Below, in pieces: positions 18,969 to 28,924 of a stretch of 64,000 nucleotides of DNA. Source of the DNA: Edaphobacter sp. (GTDB taxonomy: Bacteria; Acidobacteriota; Terriglobia; Terriglobales; Acidobacteriaceae); the NCBI GenBank assembly GCA_025462755.1, contig JAOAPF010000317.1:1-64000 (forward strand). Reading direction: 5' to 3'. The number at the start of each line of letters is the position of its first letter. Within the stretch, counting starts at the first letter, position 1. The notes under the pieces were generated by a model that saw only the letters and a list, made by a program, of their open reading frames with translations, was not told the origin of the DNA and ran no database searches. Position numbers and translations under genes: made by a program.

Positions 18969-20645
18969 TCACGCCCGGACGCTCAACCAGTTCCCGCCGT
19001 TTGCATACACTGCAAGCGGCAACGATCCGTTTTCGTCAACCCCATGCGAGCTCCGATACGACACTGTCTCGTCAGAGCCGTTCAATGTCGGGCTCTGACC
19101 TTGGCGTTCCCCGTCATCGCTTCTTTGTGGTGTCTGTCCACCAGCACCATCCGTCCCTGAAGAGCTTCGCGCGTCAGACCCGGCTGCCGATGGGGCATGA
19201 ACGGTAACTGCATTCACCGCAACCTTCTCCTCCTGCAGATAAGCGGTCAACGCAGGCAACTCACGGTGCAGCATCTCCTGCCCAGCAGACGACCCCGCCG
19301 AGACCGATGCATTCACAACACCTCCGTCCACCATCTCTGCACGAACCTTCAACCAACCGTGAGTCCCGTTTTGTATACCAACCTCAAGAGACGTCGGCGT
19401 TGCCCCCAGCATCCGAGGTACCCCATCCATCGATTGTGGAAATACACCAGCCCCATCCTGCTCTGCCGATCCAGCCGGCAAGCCTGCCATGTGAGACCCC
19501 GCATCTCCAGCTAACATTTTTATCGGGGCTAACTCTCCTGGAGTATTGCTGGAGACACCAGCCGTCGGCACAATGCCCGTCGAATGAAACAAAGCCGTAC
19601 CAGACTCACGCGGAGCTTGTGCCTTATTCTCGCCATCACTAACGCCCGCCATCGTGACTGCTGATATTCGCAGCGGGCTTATGTCTGTCTTTAAAGTCGC
19701 AACCGGATCGCTTCCCGCAGTCACCGTCATTGCGCGATCAGCCACGCCGGGGTTAGCTCCAGACGCGATATCCAGACGAGCCTGACCACTTACGGTGATA
19801 GGAGAAGTTCCGTTTGCAGGATTAGTCGCCGATGAGGCTACCTTGCCAGAAACGTCCGTTTTATTGCTGATCGCACCCTGCAGCGCGGCTGTGGGCGCAA
19901 CCACCTGCCCCACAACAGGAGTTGCGCCTTCCGTCGAAATCACCGCGACAGGTTTAGGCTCAAGCGCAACAGCATCCCCGAGTTTCCTAGCCGTCTTCTG
20001 TACCGTCTTTTGGCCCGACGAACTCTCCTGTGCCTTTACAAGCTTCCTCGAGGAGACACCCTCACCTACCTTCTCTGCAGTTTCTGTCCGTCTCTGAACG
20101 ACAGGACTGCCGCCACTCAACACCGACGGCAAAGGCCGGGTTCCATCGTGCGGTTGAGGTGTTTCAATAGTCGTCCCAGAAGCCGCCGCGTCAGCAACGG
20201 AAGAAACGTCGTCTGTAGTTCCCTCCACCTGTGCTGGAAACTCAGCCTTCTTCGTCCCGGCATCATTCGCGGTTATGTTCTCTTGCGAGCCGCTCACAGG
20301 CGTTCCCTGCTGCGGAACGATTCTTCCCGCAACAGTGCCCTTCAACTCGCCGTTAGGAGGCATCTCCTGAGCCCCAATCGAGTTCTCCTTCACTCCACTC
20401 GATTTCTCCGCAACTTCTTCCAATATCTTCGTAGGTGTTGTGTCCTTCAACCCAGGCAGCACAGCCGCCAGGTCGTCTACGGCGTTTTTTCCTTGAGACG
20501 AGGCGGGCACCCCAACACTCTCATTGAAACTCTTTGCGAAGGAGAAGTTTCCCAGCTCTCCCTGACCTGAAAACAGATCGCCCGTCGCGGGGCTTACCTT
20601 GGTCTGTTCCACGCCAGCCATCATCGAAATCGCCGCGCTCATCAT
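18969..20645 (-). CDS. fliK: Flagellar hook-length control protein FliK
   Basis: Long low-complexity region with a C-terminal domain (LEVGIQNGTHGWLKVRAEMVDGGVVNASVSAGS...LPALTAYLQEEKVAVNAVTV); between fliJ and flgD. Start near 20645 preferred over 20768, which overlaps fliJ. Confidence 0.8.
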   Translation of the reverse strand: MMSAAISMMAGVEQTKVSPATGDLFSGQGELGNFSFAKSFNESVGVPASSQGKNAVDDLAAVLPGLKDTTPTKILEEVAEKSSGVKENSIGAQEMPPNGELKGTVAGRIVPQQGTPVSGSQENITANDAGTKKAEFPAQVEGTTDDVSSVADAAASGTTIETPQPHDGTRPLPSVLSGGSPVVQRRTETAEKVGEGVSSRKLVKAQESSSGQKTVQKTARKLGDAVALEPKPVAVISTEGATPVVGQVVAPTAALQGAISNKTDVSGKVASSATNPANGTSPITVSGQARLDIASGANPGVADRAMTVTAGSDPVATLKTDISPLRISAVTMAGVSDGENKAQAPRESGTALFHSTGIVPTAGVSSNTPGELAPIKMLAGDAGSHMAGLPAGSAEQDGAGVFPQSMDGVPRMLGATPTSLEVGIQNGTHGWLKVRAEMVDGGVVNASVSAGSSAGQEMLHRELPALTAYLQEEKVAVNAVTVHAPSAAGSDARSSSGTDGAGGQTPQRSDDGERQGQSPTLNGSDETVSYRSSHGVDENGSLPLAVYANGGNWLSVRA

Positions 20646-20713
20646 TACTATTCCTCGCCCATCTCGCAACAAATGCATTTGCAATCCATGGCCCAAACCC
20701 AATGTTGCAATTA

Positions 20714-21196
20714 TTAGAAGGCCTTCATCGGCTGCTTGTCTCTGTTCCTCTCCCGCGCCTCCGCCCATCGTCTCCGCGCCAAAAATCCGTCATCGGAAGC
20801 TGCTTGCAAGAGACGCCCTTCTTTAATCTCCATTCGTACCGCGATATCGTCGAAGACACTTTTAATCTGCTCTCTCTTCAGACGGCTCGCCACATACTGC
20901 TCCCTGGCCGCTTCATTCAGTTCCTCGCGCTCTAGACGAATCTGTTCCAACCCCCGCTGTCTCCGCGCAGAAGTCTCCTGCTGGGTTTCGGCCATGATCC
21001 AACTCAACCGATCTCCTGCGAGCAAGGCTCCGCAGCCATTGATCCGAGCCGCCCGCGCTACCTCCTGCTCTGCCCGGATAACCTGCTGTGCCTCACGAAC
21101 TGCCGCCGTCATCCGCTGCAGTTCCGTCGAATGCATCTCTTCGACAGCGGCATACAAGGCTACCAGCCGTTGCATCGTCTCCAATCGGGTCTGCAT
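20714..21196 (-). CDS. fliJ: Flagellar export chaperone FliJ
   Basis: 160 aa coiled-coil-like protein immediately downstream of fliI. Confidence 0.8.
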   Translation of the reverse strand: MQTRLETMQRLVALYAAVEEMHSTELQRMTAAVREAQQVIRAEQEVARAARINGCGALLAGDRLSWIMAETQQETSARRQRGLEQIRLEREELNEAAREQYVASRLKREQIKSVFDDIAVRMEIKEGRLLQAASDDGFLARRRWAEARERNRDKQPMKAF

Positions 21197-21199
21197 CGT

Positions 21200-22540
21200 C
21201 TAAAGTTCCATCGCATTAAGCTGCGCAACGCTCTCCTGCATCGTCACGCATTCGTCGCTTCGCTGTTCAAGAAACTCGCGCAGCAGAGGCATCGCCCGTA
21301 TCGCTCGATCCAAGTCGTCATCTGTCCCTGCTTTATACGCGCCAATACGAATCAGGTCCTCCGACCGAGCATGCGCCGCGAGCAGCCTGCGCACCGTGGC
21401 GGCCTGTACTCTGTGGTCCGGCATCGTCACCGCAGGCATCAAACGACTCAAAGAATCCAACACATTCACGGGCGGATACCATCCTCCCGCCGCCATCGAC
21501 CGCGATAACACCACGTGCCCATCCAGCAGCGAGCGCACTGAATCCACCACCGGATCCTGCTGATCGTCTCCCTCCATCAACACCGTATAAAAAGCCGTGA
21601 TACTTCCGTTGCGAAAGTTCCCCGCGCGTTCCACGAGCTTCGCAAGCCGTGCAAACACTGACGGTGTATATCCCTTACTCGCCGGGGGTTCCCCCGCTGC
21701 CAGCCCAATCTCGCGTGCAGCCATCGCATACCGCGTCAACGAATCGAGCACCAGCAACACATGTTTCCCGCGAGCTGCATAAAACTCCGCAACCGACGTA
21801 GCTGCCATCGCTGCCCGCATGCGCAGCAGAGGACTCTGATCCGAAGTCGACACCAGCACCACAGATCGCCTCCGTCCCTCCTCACCCAGAGAATCCTCCA
21901 CAAACTCCCGCACCTCTCGACCCCGTTCGCCAACGAGCCCCACGACCGTCAGATCCGCCGCAGTATTCCGCGCCATCATTCCAATCAACGTGCTCTTTCC
22001 CACGCCCGACCCGCCAAAGATCCCCACGCGCTGCCCACGTCCAACGGTCAGCATTCCGTCCAGCACTCGAAGCCCAGTCTGCAATGGCTCTCTGATCGCC
22101 TCACGCTCCATCGGATGTGGTACTGTGCCGTCGAGCGGCCACATCGCCGCCACTCGTGGCGCCGGCAGCCCATCCAGCGGCGCACCCAATGCATCGACAA
22201 TCCGCCCTTCCATCTCTGTCCCGACGGCAATTCCCGGCGTCACTCCCATTGCCAAGACCGTGTCCCCATATCGAATCCCTTGGGTCGCCTTCAGCGGCAT
22301 CGCCAACACATGTCGCCCGCGAAACCCGATCACCTCGGCACGATGTCTTTCGCCATCTCCATCGACTATCTCGCAGCACTCGCCCACCGAACAAAGCGGG
22401 CCCTCAGCTTCCACCGTCTGTCCATTGGCTTCGACCACCCGCCCACTCCATCGCCAGGCCGGCCTATCCGCCAATTGCGTCAGATACGGAACCAGTACCG
22501 CAGAAACCGCCGACGTCACAACCCCCGGTTCACCCATCAC
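21200..22540 (-). CDS. fliI: Flagellum-specific ATPase FliI
   Basis: 446 aa; GIFGGSGVGKSTLIGMMARN, VLLVLDSLTRYAMAAREIGLAAGEPPASKGYTPSVFARL, ERAGNFRNGSITAFYTVLMEGDDQQDPVVDSVRSLLDGHVVLSR. Confidence 0.96.
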   Translation of the reverse strand: MMGEPGVVTSAVSAVLVPYLTQLADRPAWRWSGRVVEANGQTVEAEGPLCSVGECCEIVDGDGERHRAEVIGFRGRHVLAMPLKATQGIRYGDTVLAMGVTPGIAVGTEMEGRIVDALGAPLDGLPAPRVAAMWPLDGTVPHPMEREAIREPLQTGLRVLDGMLTVGRGQRVGIFGGSGVGKSTLIGMMARNTAADLTVVGLVGERGREVREFVEDSLGEEGRRRSVVLVSTSDQSPLLRMRAAMAATSVAEFYAARGKHVLLVLDSLTRYAMAAREIGLAAGEPPASKGYTPSVFARLAKLVERAGNFRNGSITAFYTVLMEGDDQQDPVVDSVRSLLDGHVVLSRSMAAGGWYPPVNVLDSLSRLMPAVTMPDHRVQAATVRRLLAAHARSEDLIRIGAYKAGTDDDLDRAIRAMPLLREFLEQRSDECVTMQESVAQLNAMEL

Positions 22541-23271
22541 GCCGGCCTCTGCTGCATCAGATCGAAGAACCCACGTTCAATCTCCTCCAGCTGCGCGCTC
22601 ACACCCAGCTCGACCCGGCCCACATTCGTATCAAGCACGCACTCTCCCGCAGCCAGCCGTTCATCTCCCACAACCTGCAGCGAAGACGCCGGCCTCGCCA
22701 CAAAAATCTCTCTCCACATCTCCACCGCGCTCACGGGCACCCGCAACACCGTCACGCTATCTTCGGCCACCTTCTCCAGTGCGACTCGTACCACCCCAGT
22801 CAGCAACAATGGATCGATCTTCGCTTCACGATGCAGCACGCGAGCAGCAATGGCCAGGGCAAGTTTCACTACCTCAGTTTCGACTCCCGCAAAGTACCGC
22901 GCCCGCTCTCGAATAAACTCCTCGCAAGCCTTCAAGACAGCCTTGCGCTCCACAGCAATCCCGTCTTCCAACTCCTGTTGCCACTCAAGGCGCGCCTCAG
23001 CCCTCGCTTCGTTCCGCGCTAGTTTCATCTGCGCGGACATCTGTTCCGCCTGGGACCGCAAGCGTCCATCGAGCGCTGCCACTTCCTCCTTCAGCAGGAC
23101 TTCCGTCTCATCCGCCGTAACTTCCGCCACAACCTCGGGCTGCCCCAACGGCAAAAACTCAAGCCGCGATACCTCTCGCACTCCTCCACCTAACAACCTC
23201 ACGGGCATCCCAACAACAGAGGCTCGGCCACTAGGCTTCGCTGCTCGCTTCTCAGACGGCGAGATCATCAT
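22537..23271 (-). CDS. fliH: Flagellar assembly protein FliH
   Basis: 244 aa; VKLALAIAARVLHREAKIDPLLLTGVVRVALEKV; between fliG and fliI. Confidence 0.88.
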   Translation of the reverse strand: MMISPSEKRAAKPSGRASVVGMPVRLLGGGVREVSRLEFLPLGQPEVVAEVTADETEVLLKEEVAALDGRLRSQAEQMSAQMKLARNEARAEARLEWQQELEDGIAVERKAVLKACEEFIRERARYFAGVETEVVKLALAIAARVLHREAKIDPLLLTGVVRVALEKVAEDSVTVLRVPVSAVEMWREIFVARPASSLQVVGDERLAAGECVLDTNVGRVELGVSAQLEEIERGFFDLMQQRPA

Positions 23272-24340
23272 CGACCTCCATCTTCAAAATCATCTTGCCT
23301 TCACTCTCCAGTTGCCGTGCCAGCGCCAGCAACTCCTGCTGAGCCATCCCAACATCTCGCATCCGCACCGGCCCCATTACCTCCATGTCTTCCTTCAGCA
23401 TCTCCACGGCGCGCGAACTCATTGCCTTGAAGAGGTGCGCCTTCACATTTTCCTTCCCACCCTTCAATGCCATTGCCAGAACCTTTTTATCTGCAGCACT
23501 CACAAACTCGCGGATGCTCTCTGCCGGCACAGTCACCAAGTCTTCAAACACAAACATCAGCTCGCGTATGCCAATTGCCACTTTTGGTTCGCTCTGTTCA
23601 ATCTCCTCCAGAATTCCCCTGCTCTCCGTCTGATTCAGCCGGTTCAACAACTCCGCCACCGCCTTAAAGCCCGAGTAGGATTTCCTGCCGCTCGAACCCA
23701 TCTTTTCCATTCGCTTATGCAAGGCCATCGCCACCGTCTGCGCCATCTCCGGCGAGAACTGCCGCATCTCTGCCAGCCTCCGCACCACATCCACTCGCAT
23801 GGCCCCTTGCAGGTTCATCAGCACCATCGACGCGCGCTTTGCATCCAGATGTGCCAGCACCAGCGCCACCGTCTGTGAATGTTCGTTCTCCAGAAACTTG
23901 CTCAAATGCAGTGGGTCCATGTCTTGCAGCTTCGCCATATCGCCCGTACTGCGTTCGCGAATCTTCTTCACTTGCTGCAACAGTTCTTCAGCCCGGGTAG
24001 GGCCAAAGGCCTCCGTTAGAAGCCTCAATGCATAATCGGTTCCACCGCGCACCATGTATTGCTGTGTCTCCAGCAGCCCATAGAACTCCGTCAACACCTG
24101 AGTCAACTGCGCAGCCGGAACATCGCCCAGCTTTGTAATCTCCTCGGTCACCCGCTGCACATCGCTCTCAGACAGACTCTGAAACAGCGTCTTCGCCAGG
24201 TCATCTCCAATTGCGACCATCAGAATTGCGGCTTTTCGCAGTCCTGGTATCGCTGCCGGTACAAACCCGGCGTTCGGTGTCAAGAGCAAGGGATTCTGCC
24301 GCATCGCCTCCGCTCCTGAAAATTGTGTCGCTGTTCCCAT
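23252..24340 (-). CDS. fliG: Flagellar motor switch protein FliG
   Basis: 362 aa; LRKAAILMVAIGDDLAKTLFQSLSESDVQRVTEEI, ENEHSQTVALVLAHLDAKRAS, FEDLVTVPAESIREFVSAADKKVLAMALKGGKENVKAHLFKAMSSRA. Confidence 0.96.
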   Translation of the reverse strand: MGTATQFSGAEAMRQNPLLLTPNAGFVPAAIPGLRKAAILMVAIGDDLAKTLFQSLSESDVQRVTEEITKLGDVPAAQLTQVLTEFYGLLETQQYMVRGGTDYALRLLTEAFGPTRAEELLQQVKKIRERSTGDMAKLQDMDPLHLSKFLENEHSQTVALVLAHLDAKRASMVLMNLQGAMRVDVVRRLAEMRQFSPEMAQTVAMALHKRMEKMGSSGRKSYSGFKAVAELLNRLNQTESRGILEEIEQSEPKVAIGIRELMFVFEDLVTVPAESIREFVSAADKKVLAMALKGGKENVKAHLFKAMSSRAVEMLKEDMEVMGPVRMRDVGMAQQELLALARQLESEGKMILKMEVDDDLAV

Positions 24341-26130
24341 TAGTCTCTCTCCTCGGAAGACCCGATCCAGGCTTCTAGCAACCGCGTGCTCTGCGCCGGC
24401 TCTCGTCGAATATGCTCCGATACGTGTTCAAAAATTCCTTGCTGCAATTGGTGTGTCTTGCTCTTCGGCCTCGGCAGAAACACCTCCTCAGCCGGGTCAT
24501 TGTGTGGTGCCGTGATCTCTTCTCGTTCTTCAAAGACACTCGTAGTTCCCGTTTCTGCCGCCAACAACATCGGCTCCCGCAGCGTCGCCGTCACCTGGCT
24601 CGCCACCGGCCGCAGCACAAACAGCACCAGAAGCACACCGCACATTCCAATCACCGCGGTCCGCATCAGCCCCGGTTGCGTATGCAGCAGCCCGCGCATC
24701 TCCTCCATCCACTTGTCCATCACCGGCGGCTTCACTTCAGGAGCATTCGTGCTGAAGCTAACGTTTTGCATCACCACCTGGTCTCCCCGCCGCGCATCGT
24801 ACCCGATGGCAGCCTGCGCCAGCTCCTCCAGGCGACGCATTTCCTCCGCGCTTCGCGGCTTCCACACCAAGTGCTCCAGCTTGCCCACGCCGTCAATCGT
24901 GCTGCGATCGTTCACTACAACCGCCGCCGACACCCGCCGCACCCGTCCCGGCCCGTGCTCAGAATGCACCAGGTGTTTTGTAACTCCATAGGTCCCGTTC
25001 TCTTCGCGCAAACTCTGGCTCTGCCCGGCATTCTGTTGCGGATAGACCGGCAACATCTGCTTCTGCAATAGCGGCGGCGTTCCCGGCGCAGCGGCTGCCT
25101 CCGATCCCGCTACAGCTCCCTCCGGCGAACCCGCGGGAGAGTTACTCGCGGTCCCCGGAACCCCGGAAGGCACCCCACGTCCGGTAGACACTTGTTCACT
25201 CTTATGCATGCTCAGCGTCGCTACTTCGTTGGGGTCATACACTTCGTCAGTCCGTTCTTCGCTACCTTCGTCATAACTCACATTCACTGTAGCTCGCACA
25301 TTCTCGCGCCCTGCCAGCGGCTCCAGCATCGCCACCAACTTCGCTTCCATTGCCTGCTCCGCATCAGCCTCGGCTGCATTACTCGACCGTTGCTTAAAGT
25401 TCACTCGTCCATCCGCATCCACCAACGTCACCTGATCGACGCTGAGGTTCTCAACTGATCCAGCCACCAGGCTGCGAATGGCATCCGCCTGCTCCGGGTC
25501 CACCGATGCCCGCTTCAGCTTCAACACCACGGAAGCCTTCGCCACTTTTTCCTCCGCGGCAAACAGCGAAGCCTGCGGCAACACCAGATGCACCCGCGCC
25601 GACTTCACCACCCCTAATGTCCCGATCGTGTGCTCTAACTCTCCTTCCAGCGCTCGCTGATAGTTCACGCGCTCATCAAACTCACTTCCTACCCAGTTCG
25701 GCTTATCGAAAAGCTCAAACCCCAGCCGCCCCGTCTGCGGCATACCCTTCGCCGCCACCTCCATACGCGCCTTGTCGAGCATCTCCGCCGGCACCTGGAT
25801 TCCAGATCCGTCCACTGTCGTCTCATACCGAATTCCCGCAGCCGCCAGCTCCTGCGACACCTGCTGCACGTCCTTACCATCAAGCCCGCTGAACAACACC
25901 CGCCAGTCCGGCCGTCCCGCAAACCAGATCATCCCGGCACACATCGCAGCCAGAAACACCCCGGACGCAATCAACCAAGTGCGCTTCCCGGCGGGCATTG
26001 CCATCAACCGCTCACGCATGGCCGCAGCCATCGCAAGAGCCTTCTCCGCCGGACCGCCGCCAGCCAAACCTGCGCCGCCCTCCCCCGCCCTCTGCATCCC
26101 CGCCCCGCCAACCTGTTCCGTCTCAGCCAT
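24340..26130 (-). CDS. fliF: Flagellar M-ring protein FliF
   Basis: 596 aa; DWRVLFSGLDGKDVQQVSQELAAAGIRYE, YQRALEGELEHTIGTLGVVKSARVHLVLPQ, TEVYDPNEVATL-like region. Confidence 0.95.
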   Translation of the reverse strand: MAETEQVGGAGMQRAGEGGAGLAGGGPAEKALAMAAAMRERLMAMPAGKRTWLIASGVFLAAMCAGMIWFAGRPDWRVLFSGLDGKDVQQVSQELAAAGIRYETTVDGSGIQVPAEMLDKARMEVAAKGMPQTGRLGFELFDKPNWVGSEFDERVNYQRALEGELEHTIGTLGVVKSARVHLVLPQASLFAAEEKVAKASVVLKLKRASVDPEQADAIRSLVAGSVENLSVDQVTLVDADGRVNFKQRSSNAAEADAEQAMEAKLVAMLEPLAGRENVRATVNVSYDEGSEERTDEVYDPNEVATLSMHKSEQVSTGRGVPSGVPGTASNSPAGSPEGAVAGSEAAAAPGTPPLLQKQMLPVYPQQNAGQSQSLREENGTYGVTKHLVHSEHGPGRVRRVSAAVVVNDRSTIDGVGKLEHLVWKPRSAEEMRRLEELAQAAIGYDARRGDQVVMQNVSFSTNAPEVKPPVMDKWMEEMRGLLHTQPGLMRTAVIGMCGVLLVLFVLRPVASQVTATLREPMLLAAETGTTSVFEEREEITAPHNDPAEEVFLPRPKSKTHQLQQGIFEHVSEHIRREPAQSTRLLEAWIGSSEERD

Positions 26131-26162
26131 CTCGCCTCAGCGTCTCTCGAAAGATCCAAATC

Positions 26163-26498
26163 CTAAAACTGCATGCCCATCATCTGCTGGTAGGCGCCAA
26201 CCGCCTTGTTGCGGACCTGTAGAGCCAACTCAAACGCCATATCCGCCTTCTGAGTCGCAATCATTGCGTCATGAATCTCCACGCCCGAGCCATTCAGCAG
26301 CCCTGTCACGGCCTGGGATGCCTTCTGATTCAAGAGACTCGTCTGCTTCACCATCGCCTGCAACATCCCCGCAAACGGCACGCCCGCAGCAGCACCTGTG
26401 TTCGAAGCAGCAACACCAGAATCACTTAGGAAACCGTCGTCCACGGTCGCCGAACTCGACCCACTCAACACCGCAAAACCAGCAGACAATCCAATCAC
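26163..26498 (-). CDS. fliE: Flagellar hook-basal body complex protein FliE
   Basis: 111 aa; GVEIHDAMIATQKADMAFELALQVRNKAVGAYQQMMGMQF. Confidence 0.93.
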   Translation of the reverse strand: MIGLSAGFAVLSGSSSATVDDGFLSDSGVAASNTGAAAGVPFAGMLQAMVKQTSLLNQKASQAVTGLLNGSGVEIHDAMIATQKADMAFELALQVRNKAVGAYQQMMGMQF

Positions 26499-26544
26499 AA
26501 TCCCTCCTCAACCTCTTGCATGTTTTTCGTACGTACGGCATTCG

Positions 26545-27066
26545 TTATTTTAAAAGATCAAGCGAAGCATTAACCATGCCCTTCTCCGCCGTGATCGCCG
26601 AAGCATTCATCCCATACGACCGTGTCGCCCCCATCAGGTCCACCATCTCCGTCAGTGGGTTGATGTCCGGATACGCCACAAACCCGTCTGCCCCGGCATC
26701 TGGATGCTGCGGGTCATACCTCAGCAGCGGCGCACTTGTGTCACTGATCACTCCCGCCACACCAACACCACCAGGCGCTCCATTCGCAGCCGTCAAGCCG
26801 CCACCCAAACCAAAGCCTCCAGCAAGCGTGCGATTAAATCCATTTCCAAAGGATCCACTCGAACCGCCATTCATCTGATTCACCAGCGACTCCTGAAAAC
26901 TCCCACCGCTCTCAGCCTCGAACACCACATGATGCCGCTGATACGGCCCGCCATCCGGTGTCCGCGTCGTCTCCGCATTCGCCATATTCGAAGCCACCAC
27001 CTCGGCCCGCACTCGCTCCGCCTGCAGCGCCGACGCACTCACATCCATCACGCCAAAGAGATTCAC
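26545..27066 (-). CDS. flgC: Flagellar basal-body rod protein FlgC
   Basis: 173 aa; MDVSASALQAERVRAEVVASNMANAETTRTPDGGPYQRHHVVFE; C-terminal PDINPLTEMVDLMGATRSYGMNASAITAEKGMVNASLDLLK. Confidence 0.95.
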   Translation of the reverse strand: MNLFGVMDVSASALQAERVRAEVVASNMANAETTRTPDGGPYQRHHVVFEAESGGSFQESLVNQMNGGSSGSFGNGFNRTLAGGFGLGGGLTAANGAPGGVGVAGVISDTSAPLLRYDPQHPDAGADGFVAYPDINPLTEMVDLMGATRSYGMNASAITAEKGMVNASLDLLK

Positions 27067-27068
27067 GG

Positions 27069-27419
27069 TTATTTCCCATCCATGTGGATTGCACCCATCA
27101 CACTCGAAAACTCATGCTTTAAAAGTTGCACCCCAAGCTTGAACCGCAGCTGCGCCTTGGCGAGTTGTAAACCCTCGCGGTCCATCGACACGTTGTTTCC
27201 ATCCGGCCGCGCGACCAGGCCATCAACATCCTGTGCCGCAACCTGCAGACCCTCAAGGCCCGCAGCGCCGGCACTGTCGTTCAACTGCCGCGCAAACTCC
27301 TGCTCAAAGTCGAACCCCTGCGTCTTGTATCCCGGCGTATCCACATTGGCCATGTTGCTGGCTGTCAGCTGCAACTGCCGGCTGGTCAGATCCAGGTACT
27401 GTCCCAGTGCATCGCTCAT
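27069..27419 (-). CDS. flgB: Flagellar basal-body rod protein FlgB
   Basis: MSDALGQYLDLTSRQLQLTASNMANVDTPGYKTQGFDFEQEF; ATG at 27419. Confidence 0.93.
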   Translation of the reverse strand: MSDALGQYLDLTSRQLQLTASNMANVDTPGYKTQGFDFEQEFARQLNDSAGAAGLEGLQVAAQDVDGLVARPDGNNVSMDREGLQLAKAQLRFKLGVQLLKHEFSSVMGAIHMDGK

Positions 27420-27462
27420 TGCGGTTGTCGTCTGCACGCCGTCACCTCTACGCAATGACATA

Positions 27463-27478
27463 TGCAGTCTTGCAACCA
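27463..27478 (-). promoter_or_regulatory. Candidate sigma-54 promoter upstream of flgB
   Basis: Minus strand TGGTTGCAAGACTGCA: invariant GG-N10-GC spacing, TGC at -12; about 44 nt upstream of the flgB ATG and just downstream of a sigma-54 activator gene. Confidence 0.4.
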
Positions 27479-27506
27479 AAGAAAAGCGCCCTCAAATGAG
27501 AGCGCT
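27478..27506 (-). terminator. Intrinsic terminator after the sigma-54 activator gene
   Basis: Minus strand AGCGCTCTCATTTGAGGGCGCT followed by TTTCTTT. Confidence 0.7.
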
Positions 27507-27541
27507 CTTATTCACATCCGATTTTTGTTCTGCCGAAAAAC

Positions 27542-28924
27542 TCAACCCCGTGTAGCTCGCCGCAACCGAATCTCGTCTACCCCAATCTCCATCCGGTCTC
27601 CGGCAAGAATCGCGCCCCGCTCGAGCACGTGCATCAGCTCACGCACATTTCCCGGCCAGCTATGTTCGTGAAGCTTCGCCATTGCCTCTGCTGTCAACTT
27701 CTTCCGCGGCATCTCCTGTCCCATCTGTTCCAGGAAATGCTCAGCCAACATGCTCAAATCCTCCATCCTGTCCCTCAACGAAGGAACCTCCACCGGAAAT
27801 ACCGCCAGCCGATGATAAAGATCCAACCGAAACGTTCGCTCCATTCCAACACTCGAAGCCAGCTTTTCCAACGGCTGATGCGTCGCCGCAATCACCCTCA
27901 CATCAACACGCATCGTCTCGTTATCACCCACGCGCTGCAACTCGCCGCACTCAAGAAACCGCAGCATCTTCGACTGCAACGCCATCGGCATCTCTCCGAT
28001 CTCATCCAGGAACAAAGTCCCGCCATGCGCCGCCTCGATACGCCCCGTACGCGACTGCACCGCTCCTGTAAAAGCCCCACGGGTATGACCAAACAACTCA
28101 GCTTCCAGCAAAGCCTCAGGAATTGCCGCGCAGTTCAACACAGCAAAAGGTTTACCAGCCCGCTCGCTCAAACGATGCAGCGCTCGCGCCACCACCTCTT
28201 TGCCCGTTCCTGTCTCTCCCTCAATCAGCACGGTCGTCGACCGTGGCGCCACCAGCCGGATCAGCCGCGCCAGCTCCCGCATCGGCTCACTTCCACCAAC
28301 CATCTCTGGCAACATTACCTCTTTCTGCATCGCTGGCCGAGCTACTTCGGGACGTCCCATCAAAACCGAAAGCGCCTGCCGCGCCGAATCTAGACGAACC
28401 TCGTCATCCTTAGTGCGCGATTCCTCCGGATCGAAATCCCTCCGCATCGGAGAAGAAACCCGCATCGGCGCTCTCAACCCGGCCCCCATCATAGCCACCG
28501 GCACCGCCTCCGGTGCCGTAGCCCAAACCGAGGTATCGTTCAGCGAAGCGTTCTGCGCCTCACGCAACGAATGCAGCAACTCATGCCGCCGCGGACTCCG
28601 CGCTCCACCATCCGCACCGCCGTCCACACGCAGAAGCTCCATCGCCGGATACAGCATTCGAATCACAGTCGCAAACTCCCCCACCTCCAGGTCCGGCAGC
28701 CAGCTATCGACCAGCAGCGCCTCTGACCGCGAATCCTCCAACTGTGCCATCGCCTCCGCACCGCCCGCCGCCTCGCGTACCTGCCACCGCAAACCCGTCA
28801 GCGAAGCGCGCAGCCTCTGCCGCAACCCCGCGTCCGCGCTCGCCACCACAACCGTACGCATAGGCGCCGTTTCCATCGCATCTTCGTTCAAAACCACGTC
28901 CCGTCCCATATTCATGCCGCTCAT
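27542..28924 (-). CDS. Sigma-54-dependent activator with degenerate receiver and no C-terminal HTH
   Basis: GETGTGKEVVARALH, GAFTGA (RGAFTGAVQSRTGRIE), GGTLFLDEIGEMP; ends at HSWPGNVRELMHVLERGAILAGDRMEIGVDEIRLRRATRG* with no Fis domain. Confidence 0.88.
   Translation of the reverse strand: MSGMNMGRDVVLNEDAMETAPMRTVVVASADAGLRQRLRASLTGLRWQVREAAGGAEAMAQLEDSRSEALLVDSWLPDLEVGEFATVIRMLYPAMELLRVDGGADGGARSPRRHELLHSLREAQNASLNDTSVWATAPEAVPVAMMGAGLRAPMRVSSPMRRDFDPEESRTKDDEVRLDSARQALSVLMGRPEVARPAMQKEVMLPEMVGGSEPMRELARLIRLVAPRSTTVLIEGETGTGKEVVARALHRLSERAGKPFAVLNCAAIPEALLEAELFGHTRGAFTGAVQSRTGRIEAAHGGTLFLDEIGEMPMALQSKMLRFLECGELQRVGDNETMRVDVRVIAATHQPLEKLASSVGMERTFRLDLYHRLAVFPVEVPSLRDRMEDLSMLAEHFLEQMGQEMPRKKLTAEAMAKLHEHSWPGNVRELMHVLERGAILAGDRMEIGVDEIRLRRATRG

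Noticed and set aside
21761-23878. 705-aa plus-strand ORF over fliI/fliH/fliG
   Set aside because: Long but His/Arg/Pro/Ser-rich shadow frame spanning three genuine genes on the other strand.
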